A DNA stretch of 64,000 nucleotides from Vallitalea sp. (GTDB taxonomy: Bacteria; Bacillota; Clostridia; Lachnospirales; Vallitaleaceae). Location: positions 62,001 to 126,000 of the forward strand of contig JAOASG010000016.1 of the NCBI GenBank assembly GCA_025210235.1. Reading direction: 5' to 3'. This document shows positions 52,321 through 61,916 of the stretch, in pieces. Within the stretch, counting starts at the first letter, position 1. Each line of letters opens with the position of its first letter. Below the pieces are notes generated by a model. It was not told the origin of the DNA. It did not search any database and worked only from the letters and a program-made list of their open reading frames with translations. Made by a program: the position numbers and the translations under genes.

Positions 52321-55300
52321 ATGAAGAAAAAATTTATTTTATTAATTGGTTGTATTATGTTATTAACAATTATTCCAGTAAATATATTTGCAAATAATAA
52401 TGTATTACCGAATTCATATGAACAAATAGACAATTCAAAAGTAGAATATAAAAACGGGAAAATTACTAGTTCTATACTTCCTTATGGTGATGTGTTTAGT
52501 GAATCTACTAAACTACCATTAGGGCATACTAAAGCAACAGGAAAGAGTATAAATATAGGATTTTTAGGAGATGAAAACTATGCAGAGTTTATATATTTTG
52601 TTGCGAGAGATTCTAAAGTAATTAAGGTAAACAGTCTATCAATAGATAAGCTAAAAGATAATAATATAAGTGTTTTAGCAATTCAAGATTTAACAAAGTT
52701 TGAATCTACAAAACTTATAAGTTTTGTAGAAGATTGTGATGATAGTAATATAAGTGTTATAATTCCTGGAGATATGGATGAATCTGCTAATACCATAAGA
52801 TTAATAAATGAACTTTATAAACAAAATTGTATAACTGTAGGAAGAGTCTTTGATGCAGACTTAGGAACGTATTATATAAGAGGAAAAAGTAATGCTGTAA
52901 ATAGAAGAATTAAAGACATAAAAATAGATATTTTCGCACCTGAAATGTATATGGATTATTGGAATAAAAGAACAGAGTATAGAGCCTTATATGGAACTGT
53001 AGGAGCAGTTGCACTTATAAAACAATATAAAGGAGAGATATCAAATTTTGAGATTAAGAATCATATAAAAAATAATTCACGTAAAACATGGTTGAAAAGA
53101 ACAGTTGACGGAGAAAAATGTATAAAAGTAAAGTTTGATGAATGTGATGTAACGTCTTATCCTAATGAAGATACATATTATTATAATCTTTTAGATTTTA
53201 AAAATTTATTAGATGTAAAATTGGCAAATCAGTGGAATGCTAATATATATAATTGTTATAAAGCTTGGGATATTTCAAAAGGGAATATAGATGTAGCAGT
53301 TTTTGATAGGGGTTATTACTTGAACGATATGCGAATTAATAATAATGTTGTTGAGAGAAAGGTATTTGGAGACGAGAATTTCAAAAACATGAAAGAATTT
53401 CATGGTTCTGATATGGCAGCAGCAGTATTAACAATTGCCCCTGAGGCAAAGCTTCATCTTTTTGCTTTAGATTCCGATATAAATGTAAAAAATGATAATA
53501 AAAATAAGTTTATTCAAGCAATAAATTATTGTATTAAAAATAATATAAAAGTTATTACAACTAGTTACGGACCACAATTTAATGATGATGAAGTTTCAAA
53601 CGCAATAAATAAAGCTATTAAAAATGATATAACATTCTGCTGGTTTGCTTATGGAGAATATCAAGATTCTAGAAAACAGAAGGAATATAAGGGGGCTATT
53701 AAACCTTCATGTAATTGGGACAATAATTCAGGACCTTATGCACTTGATAGATATATGTATCATGAAAATGAAAGTGCTTACAGATCAATAAGTTGGGGAA
53801 GATCACCTACAAGTCCCCAAATTGCGGGGTTAGTAGCATTAATTAAAGCTGCAAATCCTAGATTAACTCCATGTCAAATAGAGGAATTATTAAAGAAACA
53901 TTCTAAAACAATAGGCAAAGGTAATTTTGTTCCAGATGTTTATGAAATAGTCAAAAAAAATGGAGTAAAAAATTATACGGATATTAGGTTATTTTTATTT
54001 AATAAGAACAGGTTGAATAATGAAGATATGAAAGCTATTAATAAATATAGCAATCAATTTATGGATAATACGAAGAATATATTGTTAGATGTGTCTAAGT
54101 ATAAAACATTTATAGATGTGTATTATTATATTCAAAAAAGGTATAAGAATATAAATGGAAAAATTAAAGGAATACAAATTTTTGGTACATCTGATGATGT
54201 TCCAGCATTTGATATGAATTTTAAAGTACAGACGTTAAATGGTATTGATAATAGTGAAGGATTTAAAACAGATCATTTTTACTCAAATATAAATTCTACT
54301 AATCTAGATGAAGGTATAAGTATTTATGATGTGTTTAGCAAAAAACTTAATGTAGATTTTGTCCCTGAATGGCCGGTAGCACGATTATCTTTAACAAAGG
54401 GGGAAATTGCACCATATTTTGAAAGATATTATGACTATATTAATCAAATAAATGGTAAAGATATTCCTTTGGTAGATTTTTCTAGTCCTATATTTGACTT
54501 GCATCATCATAGTGATGATACAGGAATTCTACTAAATAGATTATGTAATGAATTTAAACTAATTAACAAAGAGTATTATAAGCTATATGGAAATTTGAAG
54601 GGAAAATATCCAGTAGAAAGCAAAGTTATAGGAGAGTTTAACAAAGAAAGTCTTATAATGGAAAATAAAAAGGGAATTATTAACCTTACAATAAATAGTC
54701 ATGGACAATGGAACAATGTTGACCAATATGTTGTATCTGATTATGAAAAAAAATTCTCTAAACAAGCCTATAGACAAAATGATAATGGGAATAATGAAAC
54801 AGTATTTAGAATTTCATTGGTTAATATGGATACAATAAATAAAGTTTTGGATAATAATTATTATACTTTATTTTCACGTAGTTGCTTAAATGCTTACAAA
54901 TTAAATAATAATAATCTTATCCATGAAGCAATGGCCAATGGCAAAATGATTTCAGCGATTGCGAACTCCAGTATTGGGTCAAATAATGGAATAGATGTTT
55001 ATTCAGACTTAAAAGGTTTAATGTATAATAATCCAGCTTATAATTATTTGATTTATGTATATAGCTTATATTCTGGAAACACAATTAGTGACAGTTTTTA
55101 TAAAGCTAAAAAGGCATATGTAGAAGAAGTTTTAAATCACAAAATTTTGGATAATAGACATGGTAATTATCAATTTCAATTACATAATGTATTATCTCAG
55201 ACATACATAGGGTTATTAGCTACTAATCAAGGAAACAATATAACGGTACCACATCTTTTATATGATATTAATGAATGTATTAATAATAAGAATATAGATG

Positions 55301-55716
55301 ATGGTGATAATATACCAGTAATAAATAAAACTCAGAATGATTTTATTGAATTTAAAGATGATAATCTTAAGTATGGAAGAATCAAATTTTGTAAAGCTGT
55401 TTCAAATCCAAATATTATTGTAAATGAGGTAAGTTCTGCAATAGATAATCAAAATGTATATGTTAAAATTAAATACAACTCACCAATACAATCAAATATA
55501 CTTATTTTTTTACAAGATGATACACCTGGTCTTAAGATGTTATATCCAGATGCAACAAAAATAGGAGATAATACGATAATTATAAAATTTCATAAAAAAA
55601 CCTTGAAAAGTTATACTGCTGGATTAGCAATTAATATTGGGCATAGGAATTTTGTGTTTATAGAAAAAAAGTTAATTGATTCTATCGCTGATATTACGAT
55701 GCCTAGTATAAACTAA
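52321..55716 (+). CDS. Secreted protein with subtilisin (S8) and gingipain-type (C25) peptidase domains
   Basis: This 1131-residue protein has a signal peptide (MKKKFILLIG to about residue 25). Residues 300-540 are an S8 domain with triad candidates D329 (VAVFDRGY), H361 (FHGSDMAA) and S495 (GRSPTSPQIAG, a variant of GTSxAxP). Residues 560-950 resemble peptidase C25/clan CD, with the His-Gly pair H794 (INSHGQW) and Cys 855 (FSRSCLNAY), then TISDSFYKAKKAY as in gingipains. A C-terminal beta domain (about 1010-1131) follows. The ATG at 52321 is preferred over 52270 because it gives a clean signal peptide after GATAGGGGA. Function is inferred: surface or secreted proteolysis. Confidence 0.7.
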   Translation: MKKKFILLIGCIMLLTIIPVNIFANNNVLPNSYEQIDNSKVEYKNGKITSSILPYGDVFSESTKLPLGHTKATGKSINIGFLGDENYAEFIYFVARDSKVIKVNSLSIDKLKDNNISVLAIQDLTKFESTKLISFVEDCDDSNISVIIPGDMDESANTIRLINELYKQNCITVGRVFDADLGTYYIRGKSNAVNRRIKDIKIDIFAPEMYMDYWNKRTEYRALYGTVGAVALIKQYKGEISNFEIKNHIKNNSRKTWLKRTVDGEKCIKVKFDECDVTSYPNEDTYYYNLLDFKNLLDVKLANQWNANIYNCYKAWDISKGNIDVAVFDRGYYLNDMRINNNVVERKVFGDENFKNMKEFHGSDMAAAVLTIAPEAKLHLFALDSDINVKNDNKNKFIQAINYCIKNNIKVITTSYGPQFNDDEVSNAINKAIKNDITFCWFAYGEYQDSRKQKEYKGAIKPSCNWDNNSGPYALDRYMYHENESAYRSISWGRSPTSPQIAGLVALIKAANPRLTPCQIEELLKKHSKTIGKGNFVPDVYEIVKKNGVKNYTDIRLFLFNKNRLNNEDMKAINKYSNQFMDNTKNILLDVSKYKTFIDVYYYIQKRYKNINGKIKGIQIFGTSDDVPAFDMNFKVQTLNGIDNSEGFKTDHFYSNINSTNLDEGISIYDVFSKKLNVDFVPEWPVARLSLTKGEIAPYFERYYDYINQINGKDIPLVDFSSPIFDLHHHSDDTGILLNRLCNEFKLINKEYYKLYGNLKGKYPVESKVIGEFNKESLIMENKKGIINLTINSHGQWNNVDQYVVSDYEKKFSKQAYRQNDNGNNETVFRISLVNMDTINKVLDNNYYTLFSRSCLNAYKLNNNNLIHEAMANGKMISAIANSSIGSNNGIDVYSDLKGLMYNNPAYNYLIYVYSLYSGNTISDSFYKAKKAYVEEVLNHKILDNRHGNYQFQLHNVLSQTYIGLLATNQGNNITVPHLLYDINECINNKNIDDGDNIPVINKTQNDFIEFKDDNLKYGRIKFCKAVSNPNIIVNEVSSAIDNQNVYVKIKYNSPIQSNILIFLQDDTPGLKMLYPDATKIGDNTIIIKFHKKTLKSYTAGLAINIGHRNFVFIEKKLIDSIADITMPSIN

Positions 55717-55761
55717 TTTATTAAGTGAGGTATGTATTAAATATAATAATAACATAACAAG

Positions 55762-55793
55762 ACAGATAAGAGATAGGTCTCTTATCTGTTTTT
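55762..55793. terminator. Bidirectional terminator
   Basis: A perfect 12-bp stem (55762-55773 with 55778-55789, loop TAGG) followed by TTTT lies between the convergent double-protease and DivIVA-like genes. Confidence 0.9.
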
Positions 55794-55839
55794 AATATCT
55801 AAAACGCTAAAATATCTCCAGACATAACAAGATTGCCCT

Positions 55840-56235
55840 TTACATTGCTTTGTTATGTTCACAAGAATTAATAATATCATTTAATTCTTCAATAGTTTCT
55901 ATAACATCAATTAATTCATTATCAGAAAATGAAATCTTAAAATTATGTGTGAATGTATCGTAATCGTTTTTAAAAGTCTCTAGTCTTTTTTTTGTATTAT
56001 TAAGTTCAAGTTTCAAATGCTCTAGTTGGATTAAGGCATCCTTTTCAATTTCAAATGCATGTATTTCTGCTTCTTCAATAATTCTTTTGGATGCTACGTG
56101 AGATTCTACTAAGGCCTTTGATATGTATTGTTCTTTAACTTTATAAGATGCGATAGTTTCTTCTAGTTCTCTTATAAAATTATCTACTTCTTGTTTTGAA
56201 TATCCTTTTTTTACAATTGAAAATGAATTTGACAT
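55840..56235 (-). CDS. DivIVA-like coiled-coil protein
   Basis: This 131-residue protein has an N-terminal FSIVKKGYSKQEVDNFIREL segment, the DivIVA lipid-binding turn motif, followed by a continuous coiled coil rich in Glu, Lys and Leu to about residue 105 and a short tail. It is shorter than classic DivIVA (about 160 residues) and could be a GpsB-like or accessory polar/septal protein. The ATG at 56235 follows a weak GGGGGT site. It is divergent from the rubredoxin reductase gene. Confidence 0.75.
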   Translation of the reverse strand: MSNSFSIVKKGYSKQEVDNFIRELEETIASYKVKEQYISKALVESHVASKRIIEEAEIHAFEIEKDALIQLEHLKLELNNTKKRLETFKNDYDTFTHNFKISFSDNELIDVIETIEELNDIINSCEHNKAM

Positions 56236-56438
56236 AAGAGACCCCCAAATATAGTTTGTTTAAAAATAAAAGATATATCATAATTTTAGCATTTATTTAT
56301 AAATAATACAATGGAATGTTTTTAAGTTGTTAATTATAGCTGTCATGTTTTGTGATTATTAGTCAATAACTGTATTTTTATATTTTGATGTAATTATTTA
56401 AACGATACAGATAATTACTAAACGAGTACAATTTTTAC

Positions 56439-56467
56439 TTGACAATAATTATTAACAAAGTTATTCT
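56439..56467 (+). promoter_or_regulatory. Promoter of the rubredoxin-reductase fusion gene
   Basis: TTGACA at 56439-56444, a 17-bp spacer and TATTCT at 56462-56467, about 64 bp before the start codon. Confidence 0.7.
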
Positions 56468-56530
56468 ATATATACATAGGTTTTATATTCTATAGACAAA
56501 TAAGATTTTATTAAAGAGGAGGATGTATAG

Positions 56531-57853
56531 ATGAAACTTTGGAGATGTATTATTTGTGGAGAGATTTTTGAAGGAGATGAACCACCAGAGATTTGTTCTG
56601 TATGTGGAGCACCAGCAGAAGAGTTTGAGTTATATGAAGAAAAAGAAGTAACTTTTTCATCAGATATTGATGAAAAGATTGTTATAATTGGTAATAATGC
56701 AGCTGGCATTTCTGCTATGGAAGCTATTAGAAAAAGAAATAGTATAGCAAGTATTACAGTAATTGATAAAGACCAAAGTTATGCATATTATCGTCCTAGC
56801 TTATCAGATTATTTAAGTAATAGTCATGATGAAGGAAGGTTTTATTTGCATAATAATGATTGGTATCAGGAAAATAATATAAATTTATTATTAGGGTATT
56901 TAGTTACTGAAATTGATAAAGACAATAAAAAAGTAATACTTGAAAATATGGAAGAAGTAGAATATGATAAATTAATTCTTGCTAATGGAAGTTATAATTA
57001 TGTTCCACCTATTGAAGGAATAGATAAAGAAGGTGTTTTTTCAATTAAGACATTATCTGATGCTAATAATGTAAAAGAATATGCTAAAAGATGCAGAAAA
57101 GTTGCTGTTATTGGTGGTGGGTTACTGGGGCTTGAAGCTAGTTGGGAGCTGAAAAAATTAGGATTGGATATTACTGTCATAGAAATGGCTTCTAGGATTT
57201 TACCAAAACAATTAGATGAAGAAGGGTCACAAATATTTGAAAGAGGCATCAATAAAACAGGAATAATTATTCATAAAAATGTTACTGCTAAGGCAATTGT
57301 TGGAGATAATAAAGTAACAGGAGTCCAAATAATGGATGGTTCAATTGTAGACGTCGATATGGTTGTTCTTTCTATAGGGGTTAGAGCTAATACTAAACTA
57401 GCAAAAGATTCTGGTATTTTAATAAGTAGAAGTGTAATTGTTGATGAAAATATGAAAACAAATATAGATAATATTTATGCAGCGGGTGACGTTTGTGAAA
57501 TAGATGGTATTAATTATTCTATATGGGCGGAGGCAATAGAACAAGGAAAAATTGCTGGAGCAAATGCAGTTGGTGATAATATTATTTATAAAAAAATAAT
57601 TCCAAATAATATATTTAATGGAATGAATATGAGTATATTTTCTATTGGTGATTTAGGAATTAATGAAAACACTTCATATACTTGTATTATGCAAGAAGAT
57701 AAAGATAATCTATTATATAAAAAATTATATTTTGTAGATGATATATTTGTTGGAGGGATACTTATTGGAGATATATCAAAATCATCCAATATGATATCTG
57801 GTATTGAACAAAAACTGAACTTAAAACAAATGGTAAACGAAATAATATTATAA
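56531..57853 (+). CDS. Rubredoxin-domain NAD(P)H:rubredoxin/NirB-like oxidoreductase
   Basis: This 440-residue protein has an N-terminal rubredoxin-like iron site (CIICGEIF and CSVCGAPA, residues 6-26), then an FAD domain (VIIGNNAAGISAMEAIR), an NAD domain (VAVIGGGLLGLEASWELKKLG) and a C-terminal FAD segment (NIYAAGDVCEIDG). It likely transfers electrons from NAD(P)H through FAD to its own iron centre and onward to an oxygen- or peroxide-reducing partner. Such fusions are common in anaerobes. The ATG at 56531 follows AAGAGGAGGATG. No partner gene is adjacent. Confidence 0.88.
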   Translation: MKLWRCIICGEIFEGDEPPEICSVCGAPAEEFELYEEKEVTFSSDIDEKIVIIGNNAAGISAMEAIRKRNSIASITVIDKDQSYAYYRPSLSDYLSNSHDEGRFYLHNNDWYQENNINLLLGYLVTEIDKDNKKVILENMEEVEYDKLILANGSYNYVPPIEGIDKEGVFSIKTLSDANNVKEYAKRCRKVAVIGGGLLGLEASWELKKLGLDITVIEMASRILPKQLDEEGSQIFERGINKTGIIIHKNVTAKAIVGDNKVTGVQIMDGSIVDVDMVVLSIGVRANTKLAKDSGILISRSVIVDENMKTNIDNIYAAGDVCEIDGINYSIWAEAIEQGKIAGANAVGDNIIYKKIIPNNIFNGMNMSIFSIGDLGINENTSYTCIMQEDKDNLLYKKLYFVDDIFVGGILIGDISKSSNMISGIEQKLNLKQMVNEIIL

Positions 57854-57891
57854 AAATTAATTGATAATTATTATTAATTAGGATTTTATTA

Positions 57892-57920
57892 TTTACAAAA
57901 GACTCCTAATGTGGTAAACT
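57892..57920 (+). promoter_or_regulatory. Promoter for the manganese riboswitch transcript
   Basis: TTTACA at 57892-57897, a 17-bp spacer and TAAACT at 57915-57920 place transcription start just before the aptamer. Confidence 0.6.
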
Positions 57921-57930
57921 TTTATAAGTT

Positions 57931-58082
57931 CTAAAAGGGAGTAACTGTGACATAATGTCATGAATAAAGTCAACATAATGGAGAAATCCTGGTTTTATTC
58001 GCTTTAAATATATTTAAAGAAGTGAGACTTTTAGATTGGTATACTATCTGTATATCAATCTTGAGTTTTGCTTCTTTTTTTA
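57931..58082 (+). ncRNA. yybP-ykoY manganese riboswitch
   Basis: P1 is CTAAAAG (57931-57937) with CTTTTAG (58028-58034). After the 5' strand comes GGGAGTAACTG, matching the family's GGGGAGUAGC; AAAGTCAACATAATG and GTGAGACTTTTAG match the other conserved internal segments. The 3' P1 strand is also part of a long terminator (58019-58022 with 58071-58074, T tract to 58082), so stabilising P1 should prevent termination and switch the gene on. The family senses Mn2+ in bacteria, and the downstream gene is a typical target. Confidence 0.8.
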
Positions 58083-58123
58083 TTTGGAACTAAAATAATT
58101 TACTTATGGAGGAGATTATTATT

Positions 58124-58837
58124 ATGTTAGTAGAATTAATCAAAGCATTTAGTCTTATTTTTATTGCTGAAATGGGCGATAAAACACAAATTATGGCAAT
58201 GGCTTTTGCAACACGTTTTAAAGTTAAACAAGTATTAGTTGGTATATTTTTGGGTTCATTATTAAATCATGGGTTAGCAGTTATTTTTGGTAACTACCTA
58301 TGTCGCTTTATTCCTACTTCAACTATACAGATGATAGCGGGATTTGCATTTGTTGGTTTTGCTCTTTGGACATTAAAAATTGAAGAAGATACAAGTAATG
58401 AGAATGATAACAATAAATCTTTTGGACCCGTTCTTACAGTAGCAACAGCCTTCTTTATAGGGGAATTGGGAGATAAAACGCAATTAACTGCCATTACATT
58501 ATCAGCTGATGCTCAGTATCCTTTGCTAATACTATTTGGATGTGTTTTTGGGATGCTAATTACAGGTGCATTAGGTATTCTAGTAGGCAAGAAAATTGGC
58601 AACAAAATGCCAAAATCATTAATAAAAGTACTTTCAGCATCAATATTTATGCTTTTTGGTTTAGCAAAACTATTTATGACAGTACCAGCATATTATTTAA
58701 AGGCAAAATATATAATTGTATTTTTATTACTAGTATGTGGAGTAACTATAAAAAGAGTAAGGTTATTATTTAATAGATCAAAGGAAAGACCATTAAAATA
58801 TGCCAAAACTTGGCGAATGTTTCTATTAAGTATATAA
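58124..58837 (+). CDS. GDT1/TMEM165 (UPF0016) family cation exporter
   Basis: This 237-residue membrane protein has two homologous halves, each with the family motif E-x-G-D-K-T-Q: EMGDKTQIMAMAF (near residue 18) and ELGDKTQLTAITL (near residue 118), giving six to seven helices in total. Members transport Mn2+ or Ca2+ out of the cytoplasm. The start at 58124 is preferred because GGAGGAG lies just upstream, covering the earlier ATG at 58106. Its leader is a yybP-ykoY riboswitch, so high Mn2+ probably turns it on; Mn2+ efflux is the best call. Confidence 0.88.
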   Translation: MLVELIKAFSLIFIAEMGDKTQIMAMAFATRFKVKQVLVGIFLGSLLNHGLAVIFGNYLCRFIPTSTIQMIAGFAFVGFALWTLKIEEDTSNENDNNKSFGPVLTVATAFFIGELGDKTQLTAITLSADAQYPLLILFGCVFGMLITGALGILVGKKIGNKMPKSLIKVLSASIFMLFGLAKLFMTVPAYYLKAKYIIVFLLLVCGVTIKRVRLLFNRSKERPLKYAKTWRMFLLSI

Positions 58838-58887
58838 TAAAGTTATTCCATAAGATTGGATATAAAAATTTTATACTGGAGAAGATA

Positions 58888-59607
58888 ATGGAGATTAAAG
58901 AAGTAGATCTATATAAACCGATACATAATTATTTTACTGAGTTAGGATACAAAGTAAATAGTGAAGTTAATTCTTTTGATGTGACAGCTATAAAAGATAA
59001 TAACTTAATTATAATTGAGTTAAAAAAGAGTTTGAATATGAAACTTTTAATTCAAGGTGTTAAAGGCCAAAGATTAACGGATATGGTATACATTGCAATA
59101 CAAAGACCAAAAAAAACATTTTCAAAAGAGTGGAAGGATAAATTACACTTAATTAGAAGATTAGAACTTGGTTTAATCTTTGTGTCATTTAAAGGGGATA
59201 AATCATTAGTTCAAATTGTTTGTCATCCAAAACCATTTAAGAGAAAACAAAGTAAAAAATTATCAACTAAAAAGAAAAATAAATTGATACAAGAAATTGA
59301 TGGAAGACATATTGATTATAATATTGGGGGAAGTAATAAAACAAAATTAATGACGGCTTATAAAGAAAATGCTTTACAGATAGCTTGTTATTTATATAAG
59401 TACGGGAATTTATCGCCTAAAGAGTTAAGAAAATTAGGAACAGGCGATAAGACAGGGTCTATTCTAAATAATAATTTCTACAATTGGTTTATAAAAATTG
59501 AGAGAGGTGTTTATAGGATTAGTGAAAAAGGAGTACAAGCTATTGAACAATATAATGAACTATCAAAATATTACTTAGAGTTATTAGTTAATAATAATAA
59601 TACTTAG
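58888..59607 (+). CDS. DUF2161 family PD-(D/E)XK nuclease-like protein
   Basis: This 239-residue protein has a restriction-endonuclease-like core with IHNYFTELGYKVNSEVNSFDVTAIKDNNLIIIELK, where D (SFDVTA) and E-x-K (IELK) are the expected active-site residues. A C-terminal winged-helix region (LSPKELRKLGTGDKTGSIL, GVYRISEKG) follows. This matches DUF2161 proteins, of unknown function. The ATG at 58888 follows CTGGAGAAG; an in-frame start at 58810 lies inside the exporter gene and is rejected. It is probably co-transcribed with the exporter. Whether it cuts DNA is not known. Confidence 0.75.
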   Translation: MEIKEVDLYKPIHNYFTELGYKVNSEVNSFDVTAIKDNNLIIIELKKSLNMKLLIQGVKGQRLTDMVYIAIQRPKKTFSKEWKDKLHLIRRLELGLIFVSFKGDKSLVQIVCHPKPFKRKQSKKLSTKKKNKLIQEIDGRHIDYNIGGSNKTKLMTAYKENALQIACYLYKYGNLSPKELRKLGTGDKTGSILNNNFYNWFIKIERGVYRISEKGVQAIEQYNELSKYYLELLVNNNNT

Positions 59608-59660
59608 TCGGTTGATCATCTAGTTTTTGAATGGAATGAAAAGTAATTTTTTGTAAATAG

Positions 59661-59694
59661 AAAAAGAATCAATACTTAATATCGATTCTTTTTC
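59661..59694. terminator. Bidirectional terminator between convergent genes
   Basis: AAAAAGAATCAATA and TATCGATTCTTTTT pair with one mismatch around a short centre, giving A/T runs on both sides. It serves the DUF2161 gene and the convergent oxidoreductase gene. Confidence 0.8.
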
Positions 59695-59749
59695 TTAATT
59701 TTTTATAAAAGTTTTACTAATATATAATAAATGAGAGGGGGATTTTCAT

Positions 59750-61024
59750 TTATTTAATTTTAATTACTTTGCCTTCACTAATTCTTGAATCTTCTGATTT
59801 GAAAGCAATAGTGTGTCCGTGCATAGAATCTTCAATAGATGTAATAGATGGATTATTAACATCTTTACCAGTTAAGTATGTATACATATCATTCATTAAC
59901 CAATAATCTCCGCCACCATGACCTACATGAGATGCTACATTTTCACTTAAATCAATTATAACAGGGTCTTTACCAAATTTATTAATAGTTAATTTTTGAT
60001 TATCCATATTTCCTTTTATTTCGCCAAGACTACAACTTACAGTAATCTCACGGTTAATTTCTGATGTTACGCCACACATAGTTAAAGTAGCACAAGCACC
60101 GTTTTCAAATTCCATCATTACAATTTGGTGATCAACAACATCATTATCAGAATAAAAAACACATCTGCCATATGGTCCTTCTCTTAGAGCATCCATAACA
60201 TTTTCTTCTGTTAAGTCTTTATTTGTAATAGCTGAGGAAGGCCAAGAATTTCCGTGTTTAATACCTGATATTTTATTAGTTATATATATTTTTTCAGCAT
60301 CATACGGACAATCTTTTTTTGATTTACATCCGTCTAAACAATGTTTACTTGCACCTTCGGGAGCATTTTGGTTATTAAAGTACATAAGAGAACCGAATGA
60401 ACTTATTTGTGTACATTTCTCACCTACTAGCCATGAAACAATATCAGTATCATGACAGCATTTGGCTACTATCATAGGACTACTAAGATCTTTTCTTCTC
60501 CAATGTCCTCTTATATAACTATGAGCATAATGATAATAACCTACATTTTCTGTAGCAGATATATTAACAACTTCACCTAATTCATTACTCATAATAATTT
60601 CTTTGATTTTTTTATAGAATCTAGTATATCTTAAAACATGACATACAAAAACTTTACGTCCAAGTTCTATAGATTTATCATATATTTTTTGACTTTCCTC
60701 TAAAGTTGTTCCAAGAGGCTTTTCTAATATTAGATCATAGCCAGCTTCCATTGCCAATATACTATGTTTTAAATGATCGCAGTCTTGTGTACATATAAAT
60801 GCAATATCGGCTATTTTTTCTCCTGTAAACATTTCTTCAGCTGTTTTAAAACAATATTTATTGTCTAATTTAATTCTGTCAGTAATTTTTTTGATTTTGC
60901 TCTCTACTGGGTCTGCTATACCAATAATTTGATATTGCTCAGGATGATTAATCATATATTCACCATAAGCATTAAGACCTCTACCACCAAGTCCAGCAAT
61001 CACAACTTTTAATATATCACTCAT
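59750..61024 (-). CDS. Gfo/Idh/MocA-family oxidoreductase
   Basis: This 424-residue protein has an N-terminal NAD(P)-binding Rossmann domain starting VVIAGLGGRGLNAYGEYM, the EKPLGTT motif containing the catalytic lysine region, and a C-terminal substrate domain. A cysteine-rich insertion, KHCLDGCKSKKDCPYDAEK, in the middle is seen in some members of this family. It oxidises or epimerises a sugar or sugar-like substrate. It is the last gene of the minus-strand ABC importer operon, 31 bp after the second permease, suggesting it processes the imported sugar. The ATG at 61024 follows GATGGAGGAT. Confidence 0.88.
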   Translation of the reverse strand: MSDILKVVIAGLGGRGLNAYGEYMINHPEQYQIIGIADPVESKIKKITDRIKLDNKYCFKTAEEMFTGEKIADIAFICTQDCDHLKHSILAMEAGYDLILEKPLGTTLEESQKIYDKSIELGRKVFVCHVLRYTRFYKKIKEIIMSNELGEVVNISATENVGYYHYAHSYIRGHWRRKDLSSPMIVAKCCHDTDIVSWLVGEKCTQISSFGSLMYFNNQNAPEGASKHCLDGCKSKKDCPYDAEKIYITNKISGIKHGNSWPSSAITNKDLTEENVMDALREGPYGRCVFYSDNDVVDHQIVMMEFENGACATLTMCGVTSEINREITVSCSLGEIKGNMDNQKLTINKFGKDPVIIDLSENVASHVGHGGGDYWLMNDMYTYLTGKDVNNPSITSIEDSMHGHTIAFKSEDSRISEGKVIKIK

Positions 61025-61055
61025 AAGTATCCTCCATCTTTTTTCTTAAAATCTT

Positions 61056-61877
61056 CTAGCCCTTTAATCCTGTTGTAGCAATTCCGTCAACAATATGTTT
61101 TTGGAAGAAAATAAAAATAATTATTATAGGGATAGTAGATATAACACCACCAGCCATTACAAGTTGGTAATACGTAGTATGTTCACCGATTAAAAACGAT
61201 AAACCAGCAGCAAGGGTCATTTTATTTATTGATCGATTAATTATTATTGGCCACATTAAATTTCTCCATGTAGCTAGTGCAGTAAGTATCCCTATTGAAG
61301 TTATAGCAGATTTTGAAAGCGGAATAATAATTCTAAAAAATATTTTAAAATAACTTGCTCCATCAATTTTAGCAGCTTCATCAATTGATTTTGGAATTCC
61401 ATATAAAAATTGCCTAAAGAAGAACAAAGAAAACACACTAAAAAACGAAGGTATCATTAAAGCAAGTAAAGTATTTGATAGCTTCATTCCTACAATTATG
61501 TTGTATTGTGGTATTAAAAATATTTGGCATGGAACCATTAATATAGATAATAATAAAACGAAAAGGATATTTTTGCATGGAAAATCCAGTTTAGCGAATG
61601 CATATGCTGCAAGTAAACTAATAAATGTCTGAACAATAACAACACAAAAAATAACAATAAAAGTATTAATAAATAAATTTCCAAATGAAAAATCGTTATA
61701 TACCTCGACAAAGTTTTGCCATTCATAGTGTTTTGGTAAAAAAGTAGGGGGAATAGCAATTGTCTCTTGATATGTTTTTAAAGAAGTAATTATCATCCAT
61801 AATAGTGGTCCTATTGTTAATAAAGAACCTGCTATTAGTAAAATATATCTTATTACATTATTTTTTTTAGTTTTCAA
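61056..61877 (-). CDS. Sugar ABC permease (MalG/UgpE type)
   Basis: This protein of about 274 residues has six membrane helices, an EAA loop in SIDEAAKIDGASYFKIFFRIIIPLSKS and the C-terminal HIVDGIATTGLKG. TTG at 61877, five bases after GGGTGG, is preferred over the GTG at 61886 that lies inside the ribosome binding site. It forms the importer with the other permease gene and the binding-protein gene upstream. Confidence 0.9.
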   Translation of the reverse strand: MKTKKNNVIRYILLIAGSLLTIGPLLWMIITSLKTYQETIAIPPTFLPKHYEWQNFVEVYNDFSFGNLFINTFIVIFCVVIVQTFISLLAAYAFAKLDFPCKNILFVLLLSILMVPCQIFLIPQYNIIVGMKLSNTLLALMIPSFFSVFSLFFFRQFLYGIPKSIDEAAKIDGASYFKIFFRIIIPLSKSAITSIGILTALATWRNLMWPIIINRSINKMTLAAGLSFLIGEHTTYYQLVMAGGVISTIPIIIIFIFFQKHIVDGIATTGLKG

Positions 61878-61916
61878 AGTAACCACCCTTTCTTATACTA
61901 TGATTTAATTATTTTA

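Noticed and set aside
58810..58887. Extended N-terminus for the DUF2161 protein starting inside the exporter gene
   Set aside because: There is no ribosome binding site before 58810, and a good site (TGGAGAAG) precedes the ATG at 58888, where the conserved domain starts.
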